From: Zhaonella formicivorans
GTDB taxonomy: Bacteria; Bacillota; DUOV01; Zhaonellaceae
Length of the DNA stretch: 64,000 nucleotides
Direction of reading: 5' to 3'
NCBI RefSeq assembly: GCF_004353525.1
Contig: NZ_CP085524.1
Coordinates: 2,576,142-2,640,141, forward strand
Shown: piece after piece, positions 52,696 to 62,114 of the stretch
Layout: each line of letters opens with the position of its first letter
Numbering within the stretch: position 1 is the first letter of the stretch
The notes under the pieces: generated by a model
Database searches by the model: none
Told to the model about the DNA's origin: nothing
What the model saw: only the letters and a program-made list of their open reading frames with translations
Position numbers and translations under genes: made by a program

Positions 52696-53085
52696 TACCT
52701 CTCTTCAATTTTTGTCCCTTTAATACGGGAAAATGATACGTAAAATTTTTTAATATGCTACTCCAATAGGCTGAAATTATTTCTATTCCGGTCAAACTTT
52801 GGGCGGGGCGCCACCGTGCCGTCTGCCCTGACGTCCCGCGTTTTCCTGCCGTTTGCCGAATGAGGCGGTGCTGCGAAAAGTGCGGCCTTCATGTTCAGTA
52901 TTTCTCACGGATTTTCACCCCTTCCAAGGACAGCTCTCGTCACGTAAGCTCCTGGACTTCCTCCGCGGTTACAGATTTTTTCAAGGTGACAATACCACAG
53001 ATGGATTATAATAAATATAAAGTTGAGGACGTGTATCTCTTATGGTATGATTTTACTAAAGTTGGTATTACCGGGAGGCGAGAAA
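52696..53085. other. 390-base region before the toxin-antitoxin pair
   Basis: No intact gene. On the minus strand a short frame reads VTLKKSVTAEEVQELT, stop, RELSLEGVKIREKY (about 52900-53005), which looks like the end of a broken protein. The remainder is GC-rich and featureless; the antitoxin promoter is probably near 52995-53050. Confidence 0.4.
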
Positions 53086-53376
53086 ATGCCTGACCAAACT
53101 ATAAGGATTGATCTCGAGTTGCCAAAAGAACTGTTCATCAAAGGCCGGGAATCGGCTCAACGGGTAAAAATGGAGGCCTTGAAGAGGCTGGCGGCAACCT
53201 TTTACGCAGATGGGAGTTTATCCCTGGGCAAGGCGGCGGAACTGGCCAACGTTTCCAAACAGGAATTCCTCGATTTCTTGGCCGCACATAACATTCCTCT
53301 CAACTATGATCTCGACGAGCTAGAGGAAGACTTGGCGACCGTTAAGGAGTTTTTGCAAAATGAAAGTGGTCTCTAA
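53086..53376 (+). CDS. UPF0175 antitoxin
   Basis: A 96-residue protein with the UPF0175 HTH-like core KRLAATFYADGSLSLGKAAELANVSKQEFLDFLAAHNIPLNYD. ATG 53086 follows GGGAGGCGAGAAA. It overlaps the next gene by 17 bases, the usual arrangement with DUF3368 PIN toxins. Confidence 0.88.
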   Translation: MPDQTIRIDLELPKELFIKGRESAQRVKMEALKRLAATFYADGSLSLGKAAELANVSKQEFLDFLAAHNIPLNYDLDELEEDLATVKEFLQNESGL

Positions 53377-53842
53377 CTCGACACCACTTATTGCTTTAGC
53401 CCGGATTAAGCAAGTAAACCTCCTGCATGCCGTATTTGGACGAATTATTATTCCTCAAGGTGTATACAATGAAGTGGTACTACAGGGAACTGAACTTCCC
53501 GGTGTGAAAGAAATCAGAGAAGCTACCTGGATCGAGACCCTCCAAGTACAAAACGTTCTGGCGGTTTCCTTACTTAGAACCGACCTTGATCGGGGAGAAG
53601 CGGAAGCCATCGTTTTAGCCAAGGAAGTTAAGGCGGATTATCTTTTAGTTGATGAGAAAAAAGCCCGACGTATCGCCAGAAACTCGGGCTTAAGGATTAT
53701 GGGTACCTTAGGCGTTGTGGCGCTTGGTGTAAAAAAGGGGTTATTGCCTGCTATTGACCCAATCCTCGATAGCCTGGAACAGAATGGGTTCCGCTTTAGC
53801 GAAAGGGTAAGAACAAAAATTAAGGAAGAAATTAGGAAATAA
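53360..53842 (+). CDS. DUF3368 PIN-domain toxin
   Basis: A 160-residue PIN-like nuclease. Acidic residues are in VVSNSTPLIALARI, DRGEAEAIVLA and YLLVDEKKARRIA; the first position is Asn (SNST) where many PIN proteins have Asp, as is common in DUF3368. It should cut RNA when not held by the UPF0175 partner. Confidence 0.88.
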   Translation: MKVVSNSTPLIALARIKQVNLLHAVFGRIIIPQGVYNEVVLQGTELPGVKEIREATWIETLQVQNVLAVSLLRTDLDRGEAEAIVLAKEVKADYLLVDEKKARRIARNSGLRIMGTLGVVALGVKKGLLPAIDPILDSLEQNGFRFSERVRTKIKEEIRK

Positions 53843-53867
53843 ACTGACAGCGGAAACTTATACCAGA

Positions 53868-53897
53868 CCCTTCACCAGTAAGGTGAAGGGGTTTTTG
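53868..53897 (+). terminator. Terminator of the toxin-antitoxin unit
   Basis: CCCTTCACC-AGTAA-GGTGAAGGGG followed by TTTTTG. Confidence 0.9.
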
Positions 53898-54360
53898 TTG
53901 TCTCCGCCTTGCCGTCTCAACGATCTAAGGCTTAAGAATGGTAATTATTTCTCCCAAGATCGTCCATGGCCGCTTTGAGCAATTAATGAAAAGGTGCAGT
54001 TTTTTTGCTTGATAGTTTGGAATTGCTCGGAGATACCGGTAAACTTAGAGATGGAAGGGTTTTTGCCCGGCCTTCGGGCCTTAATAGGAGGTGGGGGCCA
54101 TGTCACCCGGCATTTAACCCATGGACCGGGGTGACGATATCCATGACAGCAAAACGTCCGGCATTGCGGATTGCAATCTTTCGGCCGCGCTTTAACTTTT
54201 TTAACCCCCTACGCCGCTCGAAAACTGCTGGGATAGAATATTTCTAAAAAGTCAAGCTTTCAAGTGAAATATGCTTAAAAGTCCCGTTTTCTTTTGTTTC
54301 AAATGAAAGTTTTACACCAACTTGATACTCTTTTCTTAATAGGATAACGAGGAAAGGAGC
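53898..54360 (+). other. 460-base region upstream of the excisionase
   Basis: No convincing gene. It contains an inverted repeat GTCACC-CGG/CCGGGGTGAC (54102-54135) and GCCCGG-CCTTC-GGGCC near 54065-54080, and becomes AT-rich before the excisionase. The frame 54005-54247 is Arg-rich and lacks a plausible start site. Confidence 0.45.
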
Positions 54361-54582
54361 GTGAAAATCGTGCTTGAACTTAAAAAGCAAAAAAGCATTA
54401 TGGCAGAAAATTTACCGTTAGTATTAATCGTTCAAGAAGTTGCCCGTTACTTGCGAATAGGAAAAAGTCTCGCCTACGAACTAACTAAACGCAAGGACTT
54501 TCCCGCGCTTCGGATAGGTCGCACTGTTCGAGTGCATAGAGACGCTTTTTTGCTCTGGCTGGAGGAAAACCTCAAAAAGTAA
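54361..54582 (+). CDS. Excisionase-type helix-turn-helix protein
   Basis: A 73-residue protein (possibly starting later, at 54370 or 54400) with the MerR-like excisionase fold: LIVQEVARYLRIGKSLAYELTKRKDFPALRIGRTVRVHRDAFLLWLEE. It is 90 bases upstream of the integrase on the same strand, the usual xis-int order of an integrative element. Confidence 0.88.
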   Translation: MKIVLELKKQKSIMAENLPLVLIVQEVARYLRIGKSLAYELTKRKDFPALRIGRTVRVHRDAFLLWLEENLKK

Positions 54583-54672
54583 AAAAAATAGAAGGCATTC
54601 TCCCCGATCAACAAGAAATATATATTGTTTTGGCCGGGGAGCCCCGGAAGGGGAGTAAGTGTAAACAAGAAA

Positions 54673-55869
54673 ATGGGAGGGAGTATAGAAAAAAGAGGAA
54701 AAAATACCTGGCGAATCAGGTATGAACTGCCGCGAGACCCCAAGACCGGCAAGCGGCGTCAGGGGTCCAAAACCGTTCATGGAACGAAAAAAGACGCTGA
54801 AAAAGTTCTTAGAGACATACTTACTCAAATTGACCAGGGAACGCATATTGAGCCTTCTGATTTGCCTTTAGAGAAATTTCTCAATCAGTGGCTCCAAATG
54901 CACCGCGCCAACATTCGAGATAAAACTTTCTATCGCTACGAAAGCATAATCAGAAATCATATCAATCCAACGCTGGGGAAAATACCTCTCAGTAAACTAA
55001 CACCATATCATATTCAGTGTCTATACACTGAAAAACTAGCGGGAAACAGGTCAGACGGGGAAAAAGGCAGTTTAAGCAAGGCCTCAGTGCGTTACATTCA
55101 CAGCGTTCTCCATAAGGCACTGGAAACTGCTGTAAATCTGGACATGATTTCACGAAATCCGGCGGATAAAGTTCATCCGCCGTCGCCGGAAGACATTGAA
55201 ATTACCCCGCTGATGGAAGAGCAAATAGCACGTTTCTTAGACGCAGCCAAAGGAAACCGTTTTGAGGCGCTGTTCATCACGGTCCTGGGAACCGGCTTGA
55301 GAAGAGGAGAAGTGTTGGGCTTACGGTGGGAGGATATTGACCTTCAGAACGGACTTTTGACAGTCCAGAGGACGCTTGAAACGGCAAAAGGGAAGCTCCA
55401 ATTCGTTCCACCAAAAACTAAAACCTCTAAGCGAACAATTTCACTGCCGCCATCCGTCGTTGAAGCACTAAAAAAACACCGCATACAACAAATGCAGCAT
55501 AAACTCCGCCTGGGACCGCTGTATGAGGACCAAGGGCTGGTATTCCCCAGCGAAACGGGTACACCTTTTAACCCCGACAACCTGGACCGCTACTTTAAAC
55601 CAATCCTTAAAAAAGCAGGGCTGCCGGACATCCGCTTTCATGACTTAAGACACACCCACGCAACCCTGCTTATAAAGCGCGGTGAAGACATAAAGATGGT
55701 GAGCCAGCGTTTGAGCCACAGCGACGTAGCTTTTACAATCAGGGTTTATCACCACGTAATGCCCAATGTCGAACGCGAGGCCATGCTCCGCTTCGACGAA
55801 GTGCTCCAAGGAAGCGGGCAAAAAAAAATAGGACAGGATATGTCCCTGTCCGCTCCTTGCGGCTCGTGA
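54673..55869 (+). CDS. int: Tyrosine recombinase (phage/ICE-type integrase)
   Basis: About 398 residues: N-terminal AP2-like arm-binding domain (GSIEKRGKNTWRIRYELPRD), SAM-like core-binding domain (PLEKFLNQWLQMHRANI), and catalytic domain with the R-H-R-H-Y set: GTGLRRGEVLGL, HDLRHTHATLL, LSHSDVAFT, and Tyr in VYHHVMP. ATG 54673 is the first methionine in frame near a purine-rich stretch; there is no strong ribosome-binding site. It ends 80 bases before the tRNA-Thr fragment that is its likely target. Confidence 0.92.
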   Translation: MGGSIEKRGKNTWRIRYELPRDPKTGKRRQGSKTVHGTKKDAEKVLRDILTQIDQGTHIEPSDLPLEKFLNQWLQMHRANIRDKTFYRYESIIRNHINPTLGKIPLSKLTPYHIQCLYTEKLAGNRSDGEKGSLSKASVRYIHSVLHKALETAVNLDMISRNPADKVHPPSPEDIEITPLMEEQIARFLDAAKGNRFEALFITVLGTGLRRGEVLGLRWEDIDLQNGLLTVQRTLETAKGKLQFVPPKTKTSKRTISLPPSVVEALKKHRIQQMQHKLRLGPLYEDQGLVFPSETGTPFNPDNLDRYFKPILKKAGLPDIRFHDLRHTHATLLIKRGEDIKMVSQRLSHSDVAFTIRVYHHVMPNVEREAMLRFDEVLQGSGQKKIGQDMSLSAPCGS

Positions 55870-55949
55870 CCAAACGGTGACCCAAAACCATTTCCTTCCA
55901 AGTTAGTCACCGCTCCGCGTCTCGAAAGCCGCACCATTATTAGCTTTCC

Positions 55950-55995
55950 TGGAGCTGATGGAGGGATTCGAACCCTCGACCTGCGCATTACGAGT
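55950..55995 (-). other. 3' half of tRNA-Thr, probable attachment site
   Basis: On the minus strand CTCGTAATGCGCAGG, GGGTTCGAATCCC and CATCAGCTCCA give the anticodon loop (CGU), T-arm and acceptor end of a threonine tRNA. The 5' half and the paired anticodon stem strand are absent. The truncation point in the anticodon loop, next to a tyrosine integrase, is the pattern of an att core left by integration. Confidence 0.85.
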
Positions 55996-56000
55996 TTGAA

Positions 56001-56081
56001 GGTCATGTTGATTTTTCCGGTTCTTTAGTATTGCCAAAAGAAGCAGTCGAAATCCTGGGATTAGGCGCCCTTTTATCTTAA
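56001..56081 (+). pseudogene. C-terminal remnant of an unknown protein
   Basis: A 26-codon tail reads GHVDFSGSLVLPKEAVEILG and then GLGALLS before TAA. It begins right at the att side without start, so integration probably cut a gene here. Family not recognised. Confidence 0.45.
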
Positions 56082-56110
56082 TGACGCTTAAAAAATAAAG
56101 TGACTTTTCA

Positions 56111-56578
56111 CTATTCTCTTAATGTGGCAACAAGCCTTTTGGGATATAAAAGCAAATCCAAACCATCGTTAATATCCTTCACCAAAACATCTGCCTGCTG
56201 CAATGCTTTTACAGCTGCCCCCTCTGGACCTAAAACTATAATTCCCAGAGCCGCCTTGGCAAGCATTAGGCCATCATTGCTGCCATTTCCAATAGCCACA
56301 ACATTCCCGCTTCCCAACGAGATTACGAACTCCTCTTTTTCCCTTGCACCTAAAGGCTTTTTAAGTATTTTTATTTCTGCCTTTATCCCACTGCATTGCT
56401 CCCGGCATTTGCCAAAAGTATCTGCGGTAATAATGTAAACAGACAACTGTTCAGCCAGTAAATTAAGTTTTTCTTTAACGCCAGGCAACACATTGCCGTC
56501 ACAAGCCAGGGTTCCGTTATAATCCAGGACTAAATGCTTTAATTGCAGTTCCCCTTTGCCAGGAATATCAACTTTAAT
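56111..56578 (-). CDS. HAD-family phosphatase related to P-type ATPase domain
   Basis: A 155-residue soluble HAD enzyme. Motif I is LVLDYNGTLACDG, motif II ITADTFG, motif III around KKPLGAREKE, motif IV AIGNGSNDGLMLA, like the phosphorylation domain of P-type ATPases without membrane parts. Substrate unknown. ATG 56578 follows GGAGAGGAAAGAAG; the longer frame from 56626 lacks a site. Confidence 0.88.
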   Translation of the reverse strand: MKVDIPGKGELQLKHLVLDYNGTLACDGNVLPGVKEKLNLLAEQLSVYIITADTFGKCREQCSGIKAEIKILKKPLGAREKEEFVISLGSGNVVAIGNGSNDGLMLAKAALGIIVLGPEGAAVKALQQADVLVKDINDGLDLLLYPKRLVATLRE

Positions 56579-56755
56579 CATCTTCTTTCCTCTCCTTATA
56601 AGCACTCTTAAATTTAAAATTAACATAACAGTTCATGCATTAATGAGCAAGGGGGATATTGTGGTAAAGTTTGAACAGGAAATTTTGTTGCACGTTAATA
56701 ATTATGATAGAATTATGATATACTATATATAATTAGTGCAGTAAGGAGTGATTTG

Positions 56756-57082
56756 ATGTACAAAATAATCCCCAGTACAAACTTGAGAAATAAATATAAC
56801 CAGATTTCAGAGTTGGCTAGAAAAGAACAAAAACCGATTGTTCTTACAAAAAACGGAGAGGGAGACCTGGTTGTAATGAGCATCGAGCTTTTTGAAAAAA
56901 AGGAACTGGAGTATGAGGAGAAAGAGATGGAGCTTGAGTTTTATAAACAGCTTTTTGAAGACGAGAAAGATATTGAAGAAGGCAAGTTTTTCACAGGCGA
57001 TCAAGTCTCTCAAATGCTTTCCAAATTTATCAAAGAAGATTTGCCTGAAGTAAGGGAAAAAATTAGAAAACAGTATTCTTAA
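56756..57082 (+). CDS. Phd/YefM-type antitoxin
   Basis: A 108-residue protein with PSTNLRNKYNQISELARKEQKPIVLTKNGEGDLVVMS, the YefM fold, and an acidic C-terminal tail that would wrap the toxin. ATG behind GGAGTGATTTG. Upstream repeats ATTATGATA (about 56700-56720) overlap the -10 region and may be the operator. Confidence 0.85.
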   Translation: MYKIIPSTNLRNKYNQISELARKEQKPIVLTKNGEGDLVVMSIELFEKKELEYEEKEMELEFYKQLFEDEKDIEEGKFFTGDQVSQMLSKFIKEDLPEVREKIRKQYS

Positions 57083-57105
57083 GATAGTTGGGAGCAAGGG
57101 ACGGT

Positions 57106-57405
57106 ATGTATAAGGTTATAGTAGGGATAAGGGCGACGTCACAGATTCAGCGAGAACTCTTTTTTTGGGCAAACAAAAGTGAAGGTTACGCCAACCGAAT
57201 AGCTATTGAAATAGACGAACTTATTAATTATGTATTAGTTAATAACCCCCATCGGGGAAGTAATTCGTTAAAGAAACCAGGTTATAAACTTTTGTACCCT
57301 GGGGATGGGGATTTTAAACTAGTTTATAAAATTAGTGAAAAAAATAAAATTATTACTGTAACTCATTTCTTTCATTCAAGCAGAAAGATGTCAAACTACA
57401 TTTAA
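57106..57405 (+). CDS. RelE/ParE-type toxin
   Basis: A 99-residue protein (VIVGIRATSQIQRELFFWANKSEGYANRIAIEI ... FKLVYKISEKNKIITVTHFFHSSRKMSNY) of the RelE/ParE superfamily, following the antitoxin by 23 bases. ATG 57106 preceded by AGGGACGGT. The intergenic region up to selC (57406-57645) has no gene. Confidence 0.85.
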   Translation: MYKVIVGIRATSQIQRELFFWANKSEGYANRIAIEIDELINYVLVNNPHRGSNSLKKPGYKLLYPGDGDFKLVYKISEKNKIITVTHFFHSSRKMSNYI

Positions 57406-57645
57406 CTTTTCAATGCTGTCAAGCCGCCACTGCCTCTGACCGGGCAATATGTAACAGCCATTGCAAGCCCAAAACATCTGCTCCACAAAAAACCCCTTTC
57501 ACGTTTTTTGCATAGTGATAAGGGTTAAATCCAGTTAAGTATTTATCAATTAATTAGCTTTATTGGACTAGGGCGCTTTGCACTTGCTAATTTAGCAAAG
57601 TGAAGTTTTAACCTAATCCGTAAAAGCCTTGGTATTACTAAAGTT

Positions 57646-57742
57646 TGGCGGGAATGGGTGCGAATCGAACACACCAGACGCAAGGTCATTACGTCCCACT
57701 GGATTTGAAGTCCAGGCGGGCCACCAGGCCCAATCCACTCCC
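57646..57742 (-). tRNA. selC: tRNA-Sec, anticodon UCA
   Basis: A 97-base tRNA with an 8-bp acceptor (GGGAGTGG / CCATTCCC), extended D arm, anticodon loop CTTCAAA (anticodon UCA, 57706-57708), a long variable arm (GGGACGTAATGACCTTGCGTC) and T-arm GGTGTGTTCGATTCGCACC, with encoded CCA. Downstream of selB on the same strand. Confidence 0.97.
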
Positions 57743-57819
57743 ATGCTGGTAACACAGATGATATTGTACCATAATGATTAATCATTGTCCACTGAACGCT
57801 TAGATTCTAATTTTTTTAC

Positions 57820-57862
57820 AAGGAAACAGCGTGACAACCTAATAATCTTGCCACGCTGTTAT
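57820..57862 (-). terminator. Hairpin between selB and selC
   Basis: AACAGCGTG and CACGCTGTT stem; on the minus strand it is followed by TCCTTGTAAAAAAA, so its U-run is poor and readthrough to selC is likely. Confidence 0.4.
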
Positions 57863-57868
57863 AAAATG

Positions 57869-59773
57869 CTAAAATAATATTCTCTTATCCTGAACCCGCT
57901 TGGTGAATTTAATTTGGTCGAAATACTCCAGAAGCGGCAAAACATATTTACGTGAACTATTGAGCAGATCCCTTACCTCACCCAGCTGGACGGAGCCATG
58001 CTCTTTGATATAGGAGGCTATCAAATCTTTTGCTTCTTCAAGAGCAACTCTATGAAAATAGAGTTCCTCATTAATTTTATAGAGGATACCCTTCCAGAGC
58101 AGGTATCTTAGCAGTTCGCCGGCTGTTTCCTCATTTAACTTCAGCCGACCGGTCAGCTCGCTCCACTCAGCCGGCTGAAACTTGTTGTCCAGGAAATGCC
58201 GCTCAATTTGGGAGAGCAGTCTTTGCTCCGCTTCATCCGGAGTTGGAGTGAAGCTTTGTAGTGCTATATAGTTCCCGTCCACTCGAAGGAAACCCGTCTC
58301 AGTCCAAGTCTGCAGCAGAGCATTAAAGAGCTTAGCTCCCCATTGGCTAAATTTGCGGGAGCGCAGTTCCTCCTTTGGCAAACCGGGCCGAAGCGGATGC
58401 CGCTGATGATACTCACCTAACATCTGTCTAACCTGCTCCACAATGTCCTCATAGCGCAGGCGGGCCGCTAACCAGCAGCTGCCCTCGGCAGCAATCTCCG
58501 TAACTTTTTGCGCCGCTTTGAGCGCTTCCGCTGTTTCATCGACTGAGGGCAGCGGCAAATTAGTCTTTTCAGCCAGTGCTTCACGTGTCAAAAATGCAGG
58601 TTCGCCTGCATTTAAAGCTTCCAAAATCAATTCCTCAGGTGTTCCCTGCAGCTTTGTGGCCAGCATATCCAGGACCTGCCGGTTGAACCTTTTGTGTCTT
58701 TCAGCTTTTGGCTCAATAATTACCCCGCCGCCTATAGTATGCATGGGAGAATAAGATCTGATTACAAATCTGTCCCCTTTGGCGGAAACCAGTACATTTT
58801 CCAACTGCAGTTGAACGAATGCGGTCTCGCCGGGCTGCAGCTTTTCACGGTCCAGAAGCACTACCCGCCCCAAGACCTCGCTGGTCCCTACATGAACCCG
58901 AACCCGGTCCCTGTTTTCCAGTTCCGTTGCATGCTGTAACAAATGCAGTTCAGCATCAATTCTATGGGAGGGGAAAAGGGCCCCTGGTGATACCACCACG
59001 CTTCCCCGCGCGATCTCCGAAACCTCTATTCCCGCCAGATTAATTGCCACCCGCTGCCCTGCCAGGGCTTCTTCTACCTGCTGGCCATGTACTTGTAGAG
59101 AGCGCACCCTTGTCTGCAGACCTTCGGGGAGAATTTGCAAAGTCTCTCCCAGTTTAACTTTGCCTGACCAGAGAGTGCCTGTTACTACGGTGCCAAAGCC
59201 GGTAATGGAAAAAACGCGGTCTATAGGCAGCCTTACCTTGCCTGCCAAGGATTTAGGTGGTGTTTTTGCTACCATTTCCTGCAGCAGGGATTTAAGTTCA
59301 GGAATCCCGTGTCCGGTTAGCGCTGAAACTGCAATCATTGGTGCTTCTTCCAGTACCGTACCTCTCACCGCCTCCCGGACTTCTTCCCGTACCAGTTCCA
59401 GCCAATCCGCATCTACCAAATCCGATTTGGTGATAACAATTATGCCCTTTTTAATTTGCAACAAATCAATAATATCCAGATGCTCCTGGGTTTGGGGCAT
59501 CACACCTTCGTCAGCAGCTACAACCAGCATGACCAAATCCATGCCGCCCACACCGGCCAGCATCTGTTTGATAAATTTTTCGTGGCCGGGAACATCAACC
59601 AGCCCTACCCGCTGGCCATTGGAAAACTGCAGCGGAGCAAAGCCCAGTTCTATTGAAATGCCCCGTTCCCTTTCTTCTTTTAAACGGTCGGTATTAATAC
59701 CTGTCAGTGCTTTTACCAGCTCAGTTTTTCCATGGTCAACGTGTCCTGCGGTCCCTACAATTACGTAATCCAT
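57869..59773 (-). CDS. selB: Selenocysteine-specific elongation factor SelB
   Basis: A 634-residue SelB. The GTPase begins [20 protein letters not shown], with [10 protein letters not shown] and ITKSDLVD, followed by domains II-III and the C-terminal winged helices that bind the SECIS hairpin. ATG 59773 follows GGAGGGGTAAC, one base after the selA stop. Upstream residues in the same frame belong to the selA overlap and are excluded. Confidence 0.97.
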   Translation of the reverse strand: MDYVIVGTAGHVDHGKTELVKALTGINTDRLKEERERGISIELGFAPLQFSNGQRVGLVDVPGHEKFIKQMLAGVGGMDLVMLVVAADEGVMPQTQEHLDIIDLLQIKKGIIVITKSDLVDADWLELVREEVREAVRGTVLEEAPMIAVSALTGHGIPELKSLLQEMVAKTPPKSLAGKVRLPIDRVFSITGFGTVVTGTLWSGKVKLGETLQILPEGLQTRVRSLQVHGQQVEEALAGQRVAINLAGIEVSEIARGSVVVSPGALFPSHRIDAELHLLQHATELENRDRVRVHVGTSEVLGRVVLLDREKLQPGETAFVQLQLENVLVSAKGDRFVIRSYSPMHTIGGGVIIEPKAERHKRFNRQVLDMLATKLQGTPEELILEALNAGEPAFLTREALAEKTNLPLPSVDETAEALKAAQKVTEIAAEGSCWLAARLRYEDIVEQVRQMLGEYHQRHPLRPGLPKEELRSRKFSQWGAKLFNALLQTWTETGFLRVDGNYIALQSFTPTPDEAEQRLLSQIERHFLDNKFQPAEWSELTGRLKLNEETAGELLRYLLWKGILYKINEELYFHRVALEEAKDLIASYIKEHGSVQLGEVRDLLNSSRKYVLPLLEYFDQIKFTKRVQDKRILF

Positions 59774-59774
59774 G

Positions 59775-61184
59775 TTACCCCTCCTGCACTGACTTAAAAG
59801 CTTGACTGCACGCCTCGACCAGAAGTTCTTCTTCGCCGGGGAGGATTGTCCTGACATCCAGGATGATCTTTCCCTGAGCAATTCTGACCAGCACAGCCGG
59901 CTCCCCTTGTCTCAATTTTTCGGCAACCTTATCCTCCGAAATAGCTTCTGAATGTAGGGTAACCAGGTAAGTGGGGATATCGGTGGTGGGAAGCGAGCCG
60001 CCGCCGGCCTGGGAGTAACCTTGTTCCACTGCTACTTCCACGCCCGGAAGCTCTTTTTGAAGCAGTTTTTTCATTTTTTCTGCTTCTTTCTTCAACTGCT
60101 CAGCAGGCGTAGTCAGCATGCGCAGCGTAGGATTATCCTGCAGTACCCGGTCGGAATCCAAATACTCCCTTAAGGTTGCTTCCAAAGCGGACATGGTTAA
60201 TTTATCTACTCTCAGGGCCCTGGTTAACGGATTTTTTTTCATTAATGAAACATATTCTTTCCGTCCTACAATAATGCCGGCCTGTGGTCCGCCCAAAAGT
60301 TTATCGCCGCTAAAAGTAACTACATCAACACCCTGGCGGACCAGTTCCTGGACGTTAGGTTCCCCTGTGATTCCATAGCTCTCCAAGTTAACCAAAAAGC
60401 CACTGCCTAAATCCTCAACCACGGGAATACCTCTTTCCTTCCCCAAAGCTACTAACTCGGCAGTGGAAGTTTCGTGGGTAAAACCTATTACCCGGTAATT
60501 GCTGGTGTGCACTTTTAAAAGTACTGCAGTATTTTCAGTGATGGCACTTGCGTAATCCTTCAAGTAAGTTTTATTGGTGGTCCCGACTTCAACCAGTTGG
60601 GCACCGCTGGCAGCCATCACTTCAGGCACCCGGAAAGAACCGCCGATCTCCACCAATTGCCCACGGGAAACAATTACTTCTTTCCCTTTGGCTAAGGTAC
60701 CGAGCGTGAGCAATACAGCAGCCGCGTTATTGTTCACCACCAGTGCGTCTTCACAGCCGGTAAGCACCTTTAGCAGGTCCACCACATGGCTGTAGCGGGA
60801 GCCTCGTTCACCTGTGGCCAGATCCAGCTCCAAATTGTTATAGCTGCCGGCTACCCTGTTGATGGCCTCTTTAGCTTTAGCGCTCAGCACCGCCCGGCCA
60901 AGGTTAGTATGCAGAATGATACCTGTAGCGTTAAGCACAGGCCGCAAATTATATTTTTCTTTCTGACGGGCTATAAAGAGGGTTCTGGCAATCACCTGGG
61001 CCTTAAGCCCGTCATGCCCAACGGGTTGACCTGCTAAAATTTGTTTGCGAATTTCCCCTATGGCTTCCCTGATGCAATTTACTATTATGGACCTGCCGCT
61101 TTTCGCCATAGCCGCCTGTATTTCATCGGCCTGCAGCACTTCATCCACAGCAGGGAGACCCCGCAGTAATTCCTTTGCCTGCAA
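59775..61184 (-). CDS. selA: L-seryl-tRNA(Sec) selenium transferase SelA
   Basis: A 469-residue PLP enzyme that converts Ser-tRNA-Sec to Sec-tRNA-Sec. The PLP Lys is in VVTFSGDKLLGGPQAGIIVG; NNNAAAVLLTLG and HTNLGRAVLS are further signatures. First gene of selA-selB-selC. A promoter probably lies in 61185-61430, which holds no gene. Confidence 0.97.
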   Translation of the reverse strand: MQAKELLRGLPAVDEVLQADEIQAAMAKSGRSIIVNCIREAIGEIRKQILAGQPVGHDGLKAQVIARTLFIARQKEKYNLRPVLNATGIILHTNLGRAVLSAKAKEAINRVAGSYNNLELDLATGERGSRYSHVVDLLKVLTGCEDALVVNNNAAAVLLTLGTLAKGKEVIVSRGQLVEIGGSFRVPEVMAASGAQLVEVGTTNKTYLKDYASAITENTAVLLKVHTSNYRVIGFTHETSTAELVALGKERGIPVVEDLGSGFLVNLESYGITGEPNVQELVRQGVDVVTFSGDKLLGGPQAGIIVGRKEYVSLMKKNPLTRALRVDKLTMSALEATLREYLDSDRVLQDNPTLRMLTTPAEQLKKEAEKMKKLLQKELPGVEVAVEQGYSQAGGGSLPTTDIPTYLVTLHSEAISEDKVAEKLRQGEPAVLVRIAQGKIILDVRTILPGEEELLVEACSQAFKSVQEG

Positions 61185-61431
61185 GCATATTCACCTCAGT
61201 CCTCTTTTTGGGTATTTCTTTATAGAAGTTGTTAGTTATTGGTTGATGGTTTTCATTACCTATTATAACCCTTTTAAGAATATATCGCAGTAGCCAAAGA
61301 ATATTTTGTGTCAAATAAGCATAAAAGTAAAGCCGGCCAATGCCGGACTCCAACAAACTTATATTTAGCTTCCAGTAAAAGCTGCAAACTGATGGCTGAC
61401 AGCTGATAGCTAAAAACAACTGCATGCATAC
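61185..61431 (-). other. Region upstream of selA
   Basis: About 245 bases without a gene. GCCGG-CCAATG-CCGGAC at 61333-61350 is a short stem, perhaps the terminator of the CBS/ACT gene. The frame 61141-61425 overlaps selA and has no support. Confidence 0.4.
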
Positions 61432-62100
61432 CTAATTGGGTTGAAACTCCTGGTAATTGACCACCGAATGAATACTGTAACCATGCTGCTTCAACACTTC
61501 CACAATGGGCGCCACGTCGGCAGTATTCAGTCGGATCACCACCAGGGTCTTATCCCCGCCGTTTCTGAAAACGGCCACCCGCAAGATATTAGCGCCGTAG
61601 TCCCGGATCACTTCGGTTACATCGGCCAGCACGCCTGGCTTATCCTCCACCTCAATAGTAATCCTGGTACCGGCATCCCGGACACCCAAAAGATCGATAA
61701 ATGCGTCAAAAATATTAGTTTCAGTAATGATGCCTACCAGCTTACCATCCTCCATGACCGGCAGGGCGCCTATTTTATGCTCCCGCATCAGTAACGCCGC
61801 TTCTTCCAAAAATGCATCGGGATGAATAGTAATCACTGTCTGGTTCTTAGGCAAAACATCGCCAATTTTCATTTTTGCCAACAAATAATTGATCTCAAAA
61901 ACACTGAGAGAAGTGGCCGGAGACGGAGACACCTCACTTAAATCCCGGTCGGTCACAATTCCGATTAATTTGCCATTTTCCATTACGGGTAAGCGACGCA
62001 CACTGCTCCGGCGCATCAAATCCAATGCTTCCGCAATGGTAGTTTGGCGGGTAATTGTAATTGGGTTTTCAGTCATCCGCGTGCGTACGTACAACTTCAT
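61432..62100 (-). CDS. acuB: CBS-pair plus ACT domain protein (AcuB-like)
   Basis: A 222-residue protein. Two CBS motifs (residues 1-60 and 75-135; RRLPVMENGKLIGIVTDRDL and GALPVMEDGKLVGIITETNI) are followed by an ACT domain (ITIEVEDKPGVLADVTEVIRDYGANI). It probably senses adenosine nucleotides and an amino acid. ATG follows GGGAGGAGGA, 14 bases after livF, so it belongs to the liv operon. Confidence 0.9.
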   Translation of the reverse strand: MKLYVRTRMTENPITITRQTTIAEALDLMRRSSVRRLPVMENGKLIGIVTDRDLSEVSPSPATSLSVFEINYLLAKMKIGDVLPKNQTVITIHPDAFLEEAALLMREHKIGALPVMEDGKLVGIITETNIFDAFIDLLGVRDAGTRITIEVEDKPGVLADVTEVIRDYGANILRVAVFRNGGDKTLVVIRLNTADVAPIVEVLKQHGYSIHSVVNYQEFQPN

Positions 62101-62114
62101 TCCTCCTCCCAGAC

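Noticed and set aside
54005-54247. 80-codon Arg-rich frame before the excisionase
   Set aside because: No ribosome-binding site at the start and no recognised motif; the region has stem-loop structure instead.
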